From the NCBI RefSeq assembly GCF_013001025.1, contig NZ_CP053021.1:1178001-1242000 (forward strand): 64,000 bases of DNA. Direction: 5' to 3'. A model generated the notes under the pieces. It searched no databases. It saw only the letters and a list, made by a program, of their open reading frames with translations, and had not been told where the DNA came from. The position numbers and the translations under genes are program-made. The stretch is from Sphingobium yanoikuyae (GTDB lineage Bacteria; Pseudomonadota; Alphaproteobacteria; Sphingomonadales; Sphingomonadaceae). This document shows, piece by piece, positions 1-8,143 of the stretch; the first letter of the stretch is position 1; every line of letters starts with the position of its first letter.

Positions 1-59
1 GGCGCGTCAGAGGGGCGTGGCGGGCGCGCCAGGCCGCCAAAACGGCTGATTTGGCGTCG

Positions 60-90
60 CACGACACTGTGAACTTTCAACTGTCGCGTC
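60..90 (+). repeat. Interspersed repeat, copy 1
   Basis: A 17-bp core CACGACACTGTGAACTT (60-76) followed by TCAACTGTCGCGTC. A second copy lies inverted at 19524-19553, with the identical 17-bp core and a downstream part differing by one indel and one substitution. This copy sits at the stop codon of the TonB receptor; the other is in an intergenic stretch. The function is unknown; it looks like a dispersed REP-type element. Confidence 0.5.
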
Positions 91-2923
91 AGAATTCCAG
101 GTTCAGCCGGCCATAATAGAAGCCGCCGCTGATCCCATAGGGGGCATAGGCATTATAGAGGCTCCCGGCCGTCCGGTTTACGGGCTTCAATTTGTTGGGA
201 TAGGTGTTGAGCAGATTATTGGCGCCGACCGACAGCTTGACGCCCTTCGCCAGCCGGTAGCCCAGTTCGAGGTCGAGGATCGTCTTGGGGCTCAGCTTCT
301 CGTCGACATAGCCCAGGGTACAGCCGGCACTGCCGGCGGTGCAGGCGGCAAAATCCTCGGTATGATAAACGGCGGCGCTCGCCCGCTGATAGATTTTACC
401 ATAGCGGGTGGCACGCAGGTTCAGGTTGAAATCGCCCTTTTCCCACAGGATGTTGCCGATCAGCTTGTCGCGCGGCGTACCTTCGGAAAGGTCGCCCTGC
501 TTGGCCCGGCCGATCAGCACCAGCCCGGATGCGGCAATTTCGTCGGGGACCGGGTCGATATGAGTGAAGATCGTCTTGTTGAAATTGGCCGACAGGCTGA
601 TCGTCGCGGTGCCAAGGTCGCCCAGCCCCGCCCGATAGGTGCTGACGATGTCGAGGCCGCGGGTGCGGGTGTCGGCCGCGTTGGAGAAGATGAGGCCGCC
701 GGCAATGCCCTGGATGCCGGCCGCCGCCAGCGCGTTCATGACCACCGGGCCGCTCAGCGTTTCGGACAGCAGGATGCGGTCCCTGACCTTGATCTGATAG
801 GCGTCGACCGTGACGTTGAAATTGGGCGCCGGGGTCAGGACGATGCCGGCGGAGAAGTTGGTCGACTTTTCCGGCTTCAGCGGCTGCGCGCCCAGCGCCC
901 GCGCGGCAACCCCGTCGACCGGCAGCGCCTGCACCGGCAGCAACTGGTTCACGCCGTTGACGGTGACGTTGATCGTGGAGGAGGAGGCATAATGTTGCTG
1001 CTGCAGCGTCGGCGCGCGAAAGCCGGTGCTGGCGGTGCCGCGAATGGCAAAGCCGCGAAACGGCTCGATGCGCAGCGACGCCTTGCCGGTATCGGTGGTG
1101 CCGAAGTCGGAATAATCCTCGTGCCGTCCGGCAAGGCCGAACTCCAGCCCCTCGACGATCTGGCCTTCCAGATTGATATAGGCGCTCCAGTTTTCGCGGC
1201 TCCAGCTACCCGATCCTTCCGGCAGGAAGCCGGTGACGCCCTGCGACCCGACCCCGGTCCGCGTCGCCCCCGCGAGCCAGCTGCCGGCCGGCGAAACATA
1301 GCCGCCATCGATATAGGATTCCGGGTCGCCCGGACCGATCAGGAATTTGTTCTTCTTATATTCGGCGCCAACCGCGACCGACAGCGGCCCGGCGAGGCCG
1401 ATGTCGAGCTCCTTGCTGAAGTCGAGATTGCTGGTCCATTCGTCGAAGCGGATCTTGCCCAGATAGAAATGGGTCGGGCTGGCCGGCCCCATGGACGGGT
1501 TGAGCGACGTGGTCTGCGCATATTTGACCTCGTCCTGCGCATAGCTGCTCGACAGGTCGACATGGATGCCGCCGCCAATCTCGCCGCGCAGGCCGCCGGC
1601 GACCTGAAAATCCTCGTCATAGACGTGGATGCGCGGGATATAGCCTTCGGGGTAGATCTCCAGGATGTTGTTGAGCGCCGCGGGGTTGCGATAGGTCAGC
1701 CAGCCGGCCGCATGGCGCTTGGAGTAGGTGCCGAAACTGTACAGCTCCATGTCGCCGCCTACGGGCATCATCGCGTCATAGCTGGCATTGCCGCCGATCA
1801 CCTGCGGCTGGCCATATCTGGCGCGGATGCGGTCCGGGTCGGCATTGCGCGCGTCGCCGGTGGGGTAGAAGGGATTGCTGGTGATCGGACTGCTGTCTAC
1901 CACCGTATTGTCCTGCAGCACGCCTTCGCCTGCCAGGTGGATATAGCCGCCGTCCGGCCCGATCGCGAAGCCCTTGTCGATCTGCCAGCGGCCCTGCCAG
2001 CCGCCATTGTCGGCGGTGCTGCCCATGGTCAGCGCCGCGCCGCCCTGCGTGTCGTTCTTCAGGATGATGTTGACGACGCCGGCGATCGCATCCGACCCAT
2101 ATTGCGCCGACGCGCCGTCGCGCAGCACTTCGATCCGCTGGATCGCATTGCCGGGGATCAGGTCCAGATCCGGCGGCGACTGGCCATTCTGGACCGACCC
2201 GTTGATGAACAGGGTGGCGGTATTATGCCGCCGCTTGCCGTTGACCAGCACCAGCAACTGGTCGCCGCCCAGGCCGCGCAGCGACAAAGTGCGCACCGCC
2301 CAGCTGGCGCCCGCGCCGTTGTTCGACACATTGATCGACGGCACCAGCGTACCCAGCAGGTCGCGCACCGACTGCTTGCCGCTGGCTTCCAGATCCTTTT
2401 CGCCCAGCACGTCGATCGGCGCCAGGCTTTCGGCGACGGTGCGGGTCGTCTGGCGGGTGCCGGTGACGATGATGGGCGCGGATTCGGCGGCCGGCTCCGG
2501 CGCAGGCGCCATGGCGAGGCCATCGAGCGTAGCGGTGCCGCTCGCCTGCGCGAACTGGATCGCCAGCGGGCGGCGGCGCACCGCGCTGCGGTTGGGCGCG
2601 GTGATAAGGGCGATGACGCCGGCGCCGGCCGGGGATCGGCGCAATTCGGTGCCGGCCAGCAACTGGCTGAGCGCATCGTCGGTGCTCAGCCATCCTTCGA
2701 CCCGGCGGCTGCGGATATTGGCGACTTCATCATAGGGGAACAGGATGCGAATGCCGGCCTGCGCCGACAGCGCCCGCAGCGCGCCGCTCAGGGGCTGCGA
2801 CGGGATGGAGAATTTGTGCCGCTGCGACAGGCTGGTGTCCGGCGCAGGGGCGGCAAGCAGTTGGGTCGGCACAACAAGGCATGTGGCGAGCGAAAGCCCC
2901 GCCAGAACATGGCGTTTCTGCAT
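89..2923 (-). CDS. TonB-dependent receptor with N-terminal STN domain
   Basis: Outer-membrane active transporter of about 944 aa, presumably for a siderophore or another large ligand. Residues 1-25 form a signal peptide. An STN (secretin/TonB N-terminal) domain spans about 36-105 and is used by transducing receptors to talk to an anti-sigma partner. A long linker follows, then the plug (about 165-290, containing VLRDGASAQYGSDAIAG), then the barrel, ending in the aromatic terminus LNLEF. The start MQKRHVLAG is preferred over an ATG 8 codons upstream because AGGGGA lies just before it. No FecI/FecR pair is adjacent, so the signalling partner, if any, is elsewhere. The substrate is not evident. 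Confidence 0.9.
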   Translation of the reverse strand: MQKRHVLAGLSLATCLVVPTQLLAAPAPDTSLSQRHKFSIPSQPLSGALRALSAQAGIRILFPYDEVANIRSRRVEGWLSTDDALSQLLAGTELRRSPAGAGVIALITAPNRSAVRRRPLAIQFAQASGTATLDGLAMAPAPEPAAESAPIIVTGTRQTTRTVAESLAPIDVLGEKDLEASGKQSVRDLLGTLVPSINVSNNGAGASWAVRTLSLRGLGGDQLLVLVNGKRRHNTATLFINGSVQNGQSPPDLDLIPGNAIQRIEVLRDGASAQYGSDAIAGVVNIILKNDTQGGAALTMGSTADNGGWQGRWQIDKGFAIGPDGGYIHLAGEGVLQDNTVVDSSPITSNPFYPTGDARNADPDRIRARYGQPQVIGGNASYDAMMPVGGDMELYSFGTYSKRHAAGWLTYRNPAALNNILEIYPEGYIPRIHVYDEDFQVAGGLRGEIGGGIHVDLSSSYAQDEVKYAQTTSLNPSMGPASPTHFYLGKIRFDEWTSNLDFSKELDIGLAGPLSVAVGAEYKKNKFLIGPGDPESYIDGGYVSPAGSWLAGATRTGVGSQGVTGFLPEGSGSWSRENWSAYINLEGQIVEGLEFGLAGRHEDYSDFGTTDTGKASLRIEPFRGFAIRGTASTGFRAPTLQQQHYASSSTINVTVNGVNQLLPVQALPVDGVAARALGAQPLKPEKSTNFSAGIVLTPAPNFNVTVDAYQIKVRDRILLSETLSGPVVMNALAAAGIQGIAGGLIFSNAADTRTRGLDIVSTYRAGLGDLGTATISLSANFNKTIFTHIDPVPDEIAASGLVLIGRAKQGDLSEGTPRDKLIGNILWEKGDFNLNLRATRYGKIYQRASAAVYHTEDFAACTAGSAGCTLGYVDEKLSPKTILDLELGYRLAKGVKLSVGANNLLNTYPNKLKPVNRTAGSLYNAYAPYGISGGFYYGRLNLEF

Positions 2924-3040
2924 GATATGTCCCCTGCTGATCGGCATTTTTGCCGTTGGTCATGGGAACGAAATATGGCGGGCGATCCGCCATGGACCGG
3001 CAACAAAAGCGCCAGGCCATGGCTCTCGCTCAGGAAGGAC

Positions 3041-3817
3041 TCAGGTTTCGCCGGTCTGAAGGAACCAGCGATCCGCGCCCTCTAGGCCGATCGCGGTCAG
3101 CCGGCCGGAATAATAGGCCCCGGTGTCGATGCCGATGCGGTTGGCGAGATTCTCGACCTCGGGCGTGATGCTGTGGCCATGGACCACCATCTTGTCATGC
3201 CGTCCGCCATGGTTGAGGAAATCGCCGCGTATCCAGCGCAGATCGGACGGTCGCTGCTCGGCCATCGGCACCCTGGGGCGGATGCCGGCATGGACGAACA
3301 GATAGTCGCCGACCGTCAGATGATCGACGAAGCTGTCGAGGAAATCGACATCCGCGCGCGGAATATAGTTCATCATCCAGTGGGCGATCGCCCCATCATC
3401 CATGTCGGCGCTCAGCGAAAGCGGCAGGCCGTAGCTGGCGAGCGTTTCCATGCCGCCGATGCGCCGGAAGAAGCCGACCGCGCCCTGATCGCCGCGCGCA
3501 GCCATGACAAAAATCTCTTCATGATTGCCCTTGAGCAGCCGGATGTCGCTGCCCGATCCATGCAGCGCCCGGACCCGCTCGATCACCTGCGCCGAATGCG
3601 GCCCACGATCAATCAGATCACCGAGCAGGATGAGGCCCCGGCGCTTTCCAGGCCGCAGCGCATCGTCGGCCGAAAGCATGCCGAGCAACTGGTCGAGCAG
3701 GTCGAGCCGGCCATGAATGTCGCCGATCGCATAGATGCGCCAGTCATCCCCCACGCTTGGAGGCAGCCCGCCCTCGTCATTGGATCGGCGCAGGAATTTC
3801 AGCATCGGGAGGGCCAT
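3041..3817 (-). CDS. PPP-family serine/threonine-type metallophosphatase
   Basis: Calcineurin-like phosphoesterase of 258 aa. The dimetal site motifs are all visible: GDIHG (32-36), GDLIDRG, GNHE, HAG and a late HGH. This is the layout of bacterial PrpA-like protein phosphatases, which hydrolyse phosphoprotein or dinucleoside polyphosphate substrates; the actual substrate cannot be read from the sequence. It is the last gene of a minus-strand run (UPF0262, GH25, cdd, dcd), 33 bp downstream of dcd. An internal ATG at codon 5 is an alternative start. Confidence 0.85.
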   Translation of the reverse strand: MALPMLKFLRRSNDEGGLPPSVGDDWRIYAIGDIHGRLDLLDQLLGMLSADDALRPGKRRGLILLGDLIDRGPHSAQVIERVRALHGSGSDIRLLKGNHEEIFVMAARGDQGAVGFFRRIGGMETLASYGLPLSLSADMDDGAIAHWMMNYIPRADVDFLDSFVDHLTVGDYLFVHAGIRPRVPMAEQRPSDLRWIRGDFLNHGGRHDKMVVHGHSITPEVENLANRIGIDTGAYYSGRLTAIGLEGADRWFLQTGET

Positions 3818-3850
3818 GTGCGCTTCATGGCCCGCGATGCTGCCACAGCG

Positions 3851-4405
3851 TCACAGGCGCGGCAATGTCACGCCCTGCTGTCCCATATATTTTCCGGCCC
3901 GGTCGGCATAGCTGACCTCGCAAGGCTCGTTGCCCTGCAGGAACAGGAACTGGCAGGCGCCTTCATTGGCGTAGATCTTGGCGGGCAGCGGCGTGGTATT
4001 GGAAAATTCCAGCGTCACATGGCCTTCCCAGCCCGGTTCCAGCGGCGTGACGTTCACGATGATTCCGCAACGGGCATAGGTGGATTTGCCGAGGCAGATC
4101 ACCAGCACGTCGCGCGGCACGCGGAAATATTCGACCGTGCGGGCAAGGGCGAAGCTGTTGGGCGGGATGATGCAGACGTCGGTCTTGCGGTCGACGAAGC
4201 TGTTGGCGGCGAAATCCTTGGGGTCGACCACGGCGCTGTCGACATTGGTGAAGATCTTGAACTCGTCGGCGACGCGCGCGTCATAGCCATAGGAGGACAG
4301 GCCATAGCTGATGCAGCCATCACGGCGCTGATTCTCCACGAACGGCTCGATCATGCGGTTCGACTGGGCCTGCTTGCGGATCCAGCGGTCGGAAAGGATG
4401 GACAT
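3851..4405 (-). CDS. dcd: dCTP deaminase
   Basis: Converts dCTP to dUTP and ammonia, feeding dTMP synthesis. The 184-aa length matches the trimeric Dcd family. Visible signatures are SSYGYDAR near the N-terminus, [12 protein letters not shown], and the conserved [17 protein letters not shown] segment around the nucleotide site. The start MSILSDRW was chosen because it matches the usual Dcd N-terminus; the frame stays open upstream but overlaps cdd. It lies 7 bp after the cytidine deaminase stop, so the two pyrimidine-deamination genes are almost certainly cotranscribed. Confidence 0.95.
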   Translation of the reverse strand: MSILSDRWIRKQAQSNRMIEPFVENQRRDGCISYGLSSYGYDARVADEFKIFTNVDSAVVDPKDFAANSFVDRKTDVCIIPPNSFALARTVEYFRVPRDVLVICLGKSTYARCGIIVNVTPLEPGWEGHVTLEFSNTTPLPAKIYANEGACQFLFLQGNEPCEVSYADRAGKYMGQQGVTLPRL

Positions 4406-4412
4406 GGGTCTG

Positions 4413-4886
4413 TCAGCTCTTCTGTGCAGGGGTGATGCCAAGGTCGGCCGGGCCGAAGGCGTGGGGCAGCAGGTCGGCAACGCGATGTTCGACCAGGCCG
4501 TCGCCTTCGGGCGCGACGCAATAGATGGCCAAGGTGCGGCCGGCGATCTGTTCGGCCTCGTTGATGACCTGGCGGCATCGGCCACAGGGACTGACGATCG
4601 CCTCGCCGCCGACGCTGCCGTCGGCCGCCATGCCGCCACCGACGACCGCGATCTCGGCGACATCGGCGAGGCGGCCCTGCGCGTTGACGGTCGCCAGCGC
4701 GACGGTTTCGGCACAGAGCGACAGGCCATAACTCGCATTTTCGAAATTGCTGCCGGTGACGATGCTGCCATCGGTCAGGCGCACGGCGGCGCCCACGGCA
4801 AAGCGGCTATAGGGCGCATGGGCGTGGGCCAGTGCGCCGCGTGCTGCCGCGACCAGCGCGGCGATATTCTTGTCTTCTGCACTCAT
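4413..4886 (-). CDS. cdd: Cytidine deaminase
   Basis: Zinc enzyme of 157 aa that deaminates cytidine and deoxycytidine for pyrimidine salvage. The catalytic CAE motif (SLCAETVAL) and the second zinc motif SPCGRCRQV are intact. The start MSAEDKN overlaps the stop of the upstream GH25-like gene as ATGA, indicating translational coupling. It precedes dcd, a related deaminase acting on the nucleotide pool. Confidence 0.95.
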   Translation of the reverse strand: MSAEDKNIAALVAAARGALAHAHAPYSRFAVGAAVRLTDGSIVTGSNFENASYGLSLCAETVALATVNAQGRLADVAEIAVVGGGMAADGSVGGEAIVSPCGRCRQVINEAEQIAGRTLAIYCVAPEGDGLVEHRVADLLPHAFGPADLGITPAQKS

Positions 4887-5566
4887 GGTGCCACCACATC
4901 CCATCTGATCGGTCCGTCGACGCCGTCGATATGCCGCATGTCGCTGGCTGTCCACATCACCCAGGGCCGTTTGGCATAATCGGGCGCGAAGAAATTGCCG
5001 TCGACCCACAAGGTCCGGTTGATGCCGCTGGCAATGTCATATTGGGCGTCGAAATCGGCGCTGATGTTGAGCAGGGCAGGCTTGCCGGCATGGCTTTCGA
5101 CCAGATTGACCAGCGTGTTGAGTTCCGACAATACCTGATCGCGGCCCGGCCGCGTGGAGCAGGACGGATCGAACCCCAGTCGGATGACCGGGGGCAGGGC
5201 GGCATTGTCGCGCGGCACGGTGGTCATGAACTGGGTCGCCTGATCGACAGCCTTGGCGCACAGGCTATAGTCCAGCGCCGCGCCATAGCGCATGCCCGCG
5301 CCGCGTGCGCCGCGCCAGTTGGCGGCGAACAGCGGGTCGCGCAGGCTGGCGCCCCTGGCCGCGCGAATATAGGCGAAATCCGCCCCCTGCGCCGCCAGCG
5401 TGCCCCATTCGACCAGGCCGGTATCGGATGTCACCGATACGCCCTGGGTCGGATATTCGTCACGGTTCGGAGCCCACCCGCGTGCATAGATCCACAGTGC
5501 CGAACCCAGCACCATGATGATTGCCAGAACCGCCCCCAAGCGGACCAGCAAGCCCCCCAAAGTCAA
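4883..5566 (-). CDS. GH25 (lysozyme-like) family membrane-anchored protein
   Basis: A 227-aa protein with one N-terminal hydrophobic segment (about 8-27) and a GH25-like fold outside. The repeat-like landmarks of the family are recognisable: GVSVTSDTGLVEW near the start, FAYIRAARG, GAALDYSLC, an LGFDPS strand and a C-terminal HIDGVDGPIRWD. The acidic residues of the family motifs GxDVS and LDVE appear replaced (GVSVT, LGFD), so hydrolase activity is doubtful and a binding role is possible. It lies 13 bp after UPF0262 and overlaps cdd by 4 bp. Confidence 0.7.
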   Translation of the reverse strand: MTLGGLLVRLGAVLAIIMVLGSALWIYARGWAPNRDEYPTQGVSVTSDTGLVEWGTLAAQGADFAYIRAARGASLRDPLFAANWRGARGAGMRYGAALDYSLCAKAVDQATQFMTTVPRDNAALPPVIRLGFDPSCSTRPGRDQVLSELNTLVNLVESHAGKPALLNISADFDAQYDIASGINRTLWVDGNFFAPDYAKRPWVMWTASDMRHIDGVDGPIRWDVVAP

Positions 5567-5579
5567 ACGCCCGATGATA

Positions 5580-6062
5580 TTACCCCTTGATGTGCAGGAC
5601 GCAGATAAGTGTGAACAGGCGGCGCGCGGTGTCGAAATCGACCGCGATCTTCCCCTCCAGCCGCTCCTTCAGCATGTCCGCTGCGTCGTTGTGAATGCCC
5701 CGCCGGGCCATGTCGACGGTTTCGATCTGCGCTGGCGAGGCATTGCTGATCGCCTGATAATAACTGTCGCAGATCGCGAAATATTCGCGGATCGGCCGGC
5801 GGAAACGGCCCAGGCCCAGGATGATCGCCTCCAGCGGGCTGTCGTCCGCGCGATTGATCTCGATGACCAGGCGCCCCTCCTCGACCCGCAGCACCACCTT
5901 GTAGGGGCCGGCATAGCCGTCGGCATGGACGCGCTCCGGCGCGAAATGATTGTCCTCCAGCAGGTCGAAAATGGCGATGCGCCGTTCCTGCTCGACATCC
6001 GCGTTGCGCCACAAGATGGTGCGCTCGTCGAGCTTGATGTCTATGATGCGCGGATCGGCCAT
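5580..6062 (-). CDS. UPF0262 family protein
   Basis: A 160-aa protein recognised from its opening MADPRIIDIKLDE and the LEDNHFAP segment, both typical of the alphaproteobacterial UPF0262 family. No biochemical function is established for the family as far as I know. It is acidic, has no membrane segment and is probably cytosolic. It is the first gene of the minus-strand run GH25/cdd/dcd/phosphatase and diverges from dnaB across about 120 bp, which must hold both promoters. Confidence 0.85.
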   Translation of the reverse strand: MADPRIIDIKLDERTILWRNADVEQERRIAIFDLLEDNHFAPERVHADGYAGPYKVVLRVEEGRLVIEINRADDSPLEAIILGLGRFRRPIREYFAICDSYYQAISNASPAQIETVDMARRGIHNDAADMLKERLEGKIAVDFDTARRLFTLICVLHIKG

Positions 6063-6183
6063 GGCGGGTCTGCTGTCAGTGCGGCGACGGGCCACGAAAA
6101 GCAAGCGGGACTTGTGGCGGGGGAGATGTGGTTGTTTCAACCTTCGCCCTTGCGCGACCCGCGTCGTGGCGCGATGAGGGCCC

Positions 6184-7671
6184 ATGGTCGAACTCGTGAA
6201 ACTCAATGCCGCTCCCGAAGAGGGCGGGCTGGAACTGCCGCGCAACGTCGAAGCGGAAGCTGCGCTGCTCGGCGCGCTGATGATTGACAACCGCATCGCG
6301 GAGGATGTGCAGCTCAAGCTGAAGCCCGAACATTTCTTCGAGCCACTACATGGCCGCATCTATGAGGCGGTGATGCGCCTGATCGAGCGCGACATGATCG
6401 CCAATCCGGTGACGCTCAAGCCGATGCTGGAACAGGATCCGGCGCTCAAGGAACTGGGCGGCGCGGCCTATCTGGCGCAACTCACCGGCAGCGGCGCGGC
6501 GCTGCTGGGGGCGCGCGACTTCGCGACCCAGATCTATGACCTTGCCCTACTTCGTCAACTTGTGAACGTTGGTCGAGAACTGGTTGATAATGCTCTGGAT
6601 ACCAGTGAGGATGTCAATCCGCGCGAGCAGATCGAGCTGGCCGAAGTCGCGCTTTACAAAGTGTCGGAAGGCGAGGGCGAGAGCGGGTCGGTCAAGAGCT
6701 TCCTTTCGGCCTCCACCATGGCGGTACAGGTGGCTGAACGTGCGCTCAACAGCGGCGGCCATGTGTCGGGTATCACCACCGGCATCAACAGCCTCAACGA
6801 GAAGATCGGTGGTCTGCACAATTCCGACTTGATGATCCTGGCCGGTCGTCCGGGCATGGGCAAGACGTCGCTGGCGACCAATATCGCCTATAATGCGGCG
6901 TCGCGCTGGCTGCGCGACCATAATGACGGCATCCCGCCGGAAAAGAATATGGGCGCCAAGACCGCCTTCTTCAGCCTCGAAATGTCCGCCGACCAGCTCG
7001 CCACCCGCGTTCTGGCCGAACAGTCGGGCATCAGCGGCGAAGCGCTGCGCATGGGCAAGATCAGCCGGGCGGACTTCCAGAACCTGTCGCGCGCCGCGCG
7101 CGATCTGCAGGAACTGCCGCTGTTCATCGACGACACGCCGGGCCTGACGATCGCCGCGCTGCGCACCCGCGCCCGTCGCCTCAAGCGCCGTCACGATGTC
7201 GGCTTCATCGTCGTCGACTATCTCCAGCTGCTGCAGGGCAGCGGCAAGGCGGGCGATAGCCGCGTCAATGAAATTTCGGAAATTTCCCGTGGTTTGAAGA
7301 CGTTGGCGAAGGAACTTCATGTCCCTGTGCTGGCGCTGTCGCAGCTCAGCCGTGCGGTGGAACAGCGCGAGGACAAGCGTCCGCAGCTGTCCGACCTTCG
7401 CGAATCGGGCTCGATCGAGCAGGACGCGGACATGGTCTGGTTCGTGTTCCGCGAGGATTATTATGTCGCCGCCAAGGAGCCGGGCAACAAGGAAGGCCCC
7501 GAGCATCAGGAATGGGTGCAGGAGATGGAGCGCATCTACGGCCTGGCTGAAGTGATCGTCGCCAAGCAGCGTCACGGTTCGACCGGCCGTATCCGCATGA
7601 AGTTCGACGCCAAGATCACGCGCTTCTCGGATCTGGCTGAGGGCAGCTCTTACCTCGAAGACCTCGAATAA
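6184..7671 (+). CDS. dnaB: Replicative DNA helicase DnaB
   Basis: Hexameric 5'-3' helicase at the replication fork, 495 aa, the normal length. The N-terminal DnaB domain (about 15-115) is followed by the RecA-like core. Walker A is GRPGMGKTS at about residues 221-229 and Walker B is FIVVDYLQLL. Also present are the DLRESGSIEQDAD segment and the C-terminal KQRHGSTG arginine-finger region. Met-Val-Glu at 6184 is the first in-frame start. No intein or insertion is seen. Confidence 0.97.
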   Translation: MVELVKLNAAPEEGGLELPRNVEAEAALLGALMIDNRIAEDVQLKLKPEHFFEPLHGRIYEAVMRLIERDMIANPVTLKPMLEQDPALKELGGAAYLAQLTGSGAALLGARDFATQIYDLALLRQLVNVGRELVDNALDTSEDVNPREQIELAEVALYKVSEGEGESGSVKSFLSASTMAVQVAERALNSGGHVSGITTGINSLNEKIGGLHNSDLMILAGRPGMGKTSLATNIAYNAASRWLRDHNDGIPPEKNMGAKTAFFSLEMSADQLATRVLAEQSGISGEALRMGKISRADFQNLSRAARDLQELPLFIDDTPGLTIAALRTRARRLKRRHDVGFIVVDYLQLLQGSGKAGDSRVNEISEISRGLKTLAKELHVPVLALSQLSRAVEQREDKRPQLSDLRESGSIEQDADMVWFVFREDYYVAAKEPGNKEGPEHQEWVQEMERIYGLAEVIVAKQRHGSTGRIRMKFDAKITRFSDLAEGSSYLEDLE

Positions 7672-7679
7672 GAAGGCAT

Positions 7680-7701
7680 GGCGGCGGATATATCCGCCGC
7701 C
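7680..7701. terminator. Perfect palindrome between convergent dnaB and MAPEG genes
   Basis: A 22-bp perfect palindrome (arm GGCGGCGGATA) sits between the stops of two convergent genes. It can form a strong hairpin in either transcript. No long T-run follows, so its terminator role is inferred from position. Confidence 0.5.
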
Positions 7702-7708
7702 ACCCGGT

Positions 7709-8107
7709 TCAGCCGGCGACGAACGCCTTGAAGACGATGCACAGGCCGACCATGCTGGCGAGATAGGCGAGCGAGCGGACCACCGGCACGCCCAGCCCAT
7801 AGAGCGGCAGGTAGAGCGCGCGCGACACCAGCCACAGCCAGCCGCCGATCGCCGTCCATTCGCTGGTGCGGCCGGCCACCACCACGCCGAACAGGACGAT
7901 GATCGCGATCGGGAAGGTTTCCAGGAAATTGGCCTGGGCGCGGACCAGCCGGCCGCCGACCGGATCGAGCGGGGGCAGGTTTTCGTCCCGCGCCCCGGTA
8001 TTCCATTTCAAGCCATATTGTTTCGTCTTGAGATGCGCCGCCGCGAAGATATGGACCAGCAGCAGGACGCAGGCCCAGGCAAGGATCTTCAGTTCAACCG
8101 CCATCAT
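7709..8107 (-). CDS. MAPEG family membrane protein
   Basis: A 132-aa protein with four hydrophobic segments, recognised as MAPEG (the eicosanoid and glutathione metabolism membrane family) from the early helix, the GARDE segment and RAQANFLETFPI. Bacterial members are small trimeric inner-membrane proteins; some have glutathione transferase or peroxidase activity, but the role here is not shown by context. Two adjacent ATG codons (8107 and 8104) are possible starts. Confidence 0.85.
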   Translation of the reverse strand: MMAVELKILAWACVLLLVHIFAAAHLKTKQYGLKWNTGARDENLPPLDPVGGRLVRAQANFLETFPIAIIVLFGVVVAGRTSEWTAIGGWLWLVSRALYLPLYGLGVPVVRSLAYLASMVGLCIVFKAFVAG

Positions 8108-8143
8108 ACCCTCCCTTTATCGCGGCGGCGTCACGCCATCCGC

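Noticed and set aside
362..3085. A 907-codon open frame on the plus strand
   Set aside because: It is antisense to a clear TonB receptor; the product is low-complexity Arg/Ala/Gly and lacks domains. It is a GC-rich shadow.
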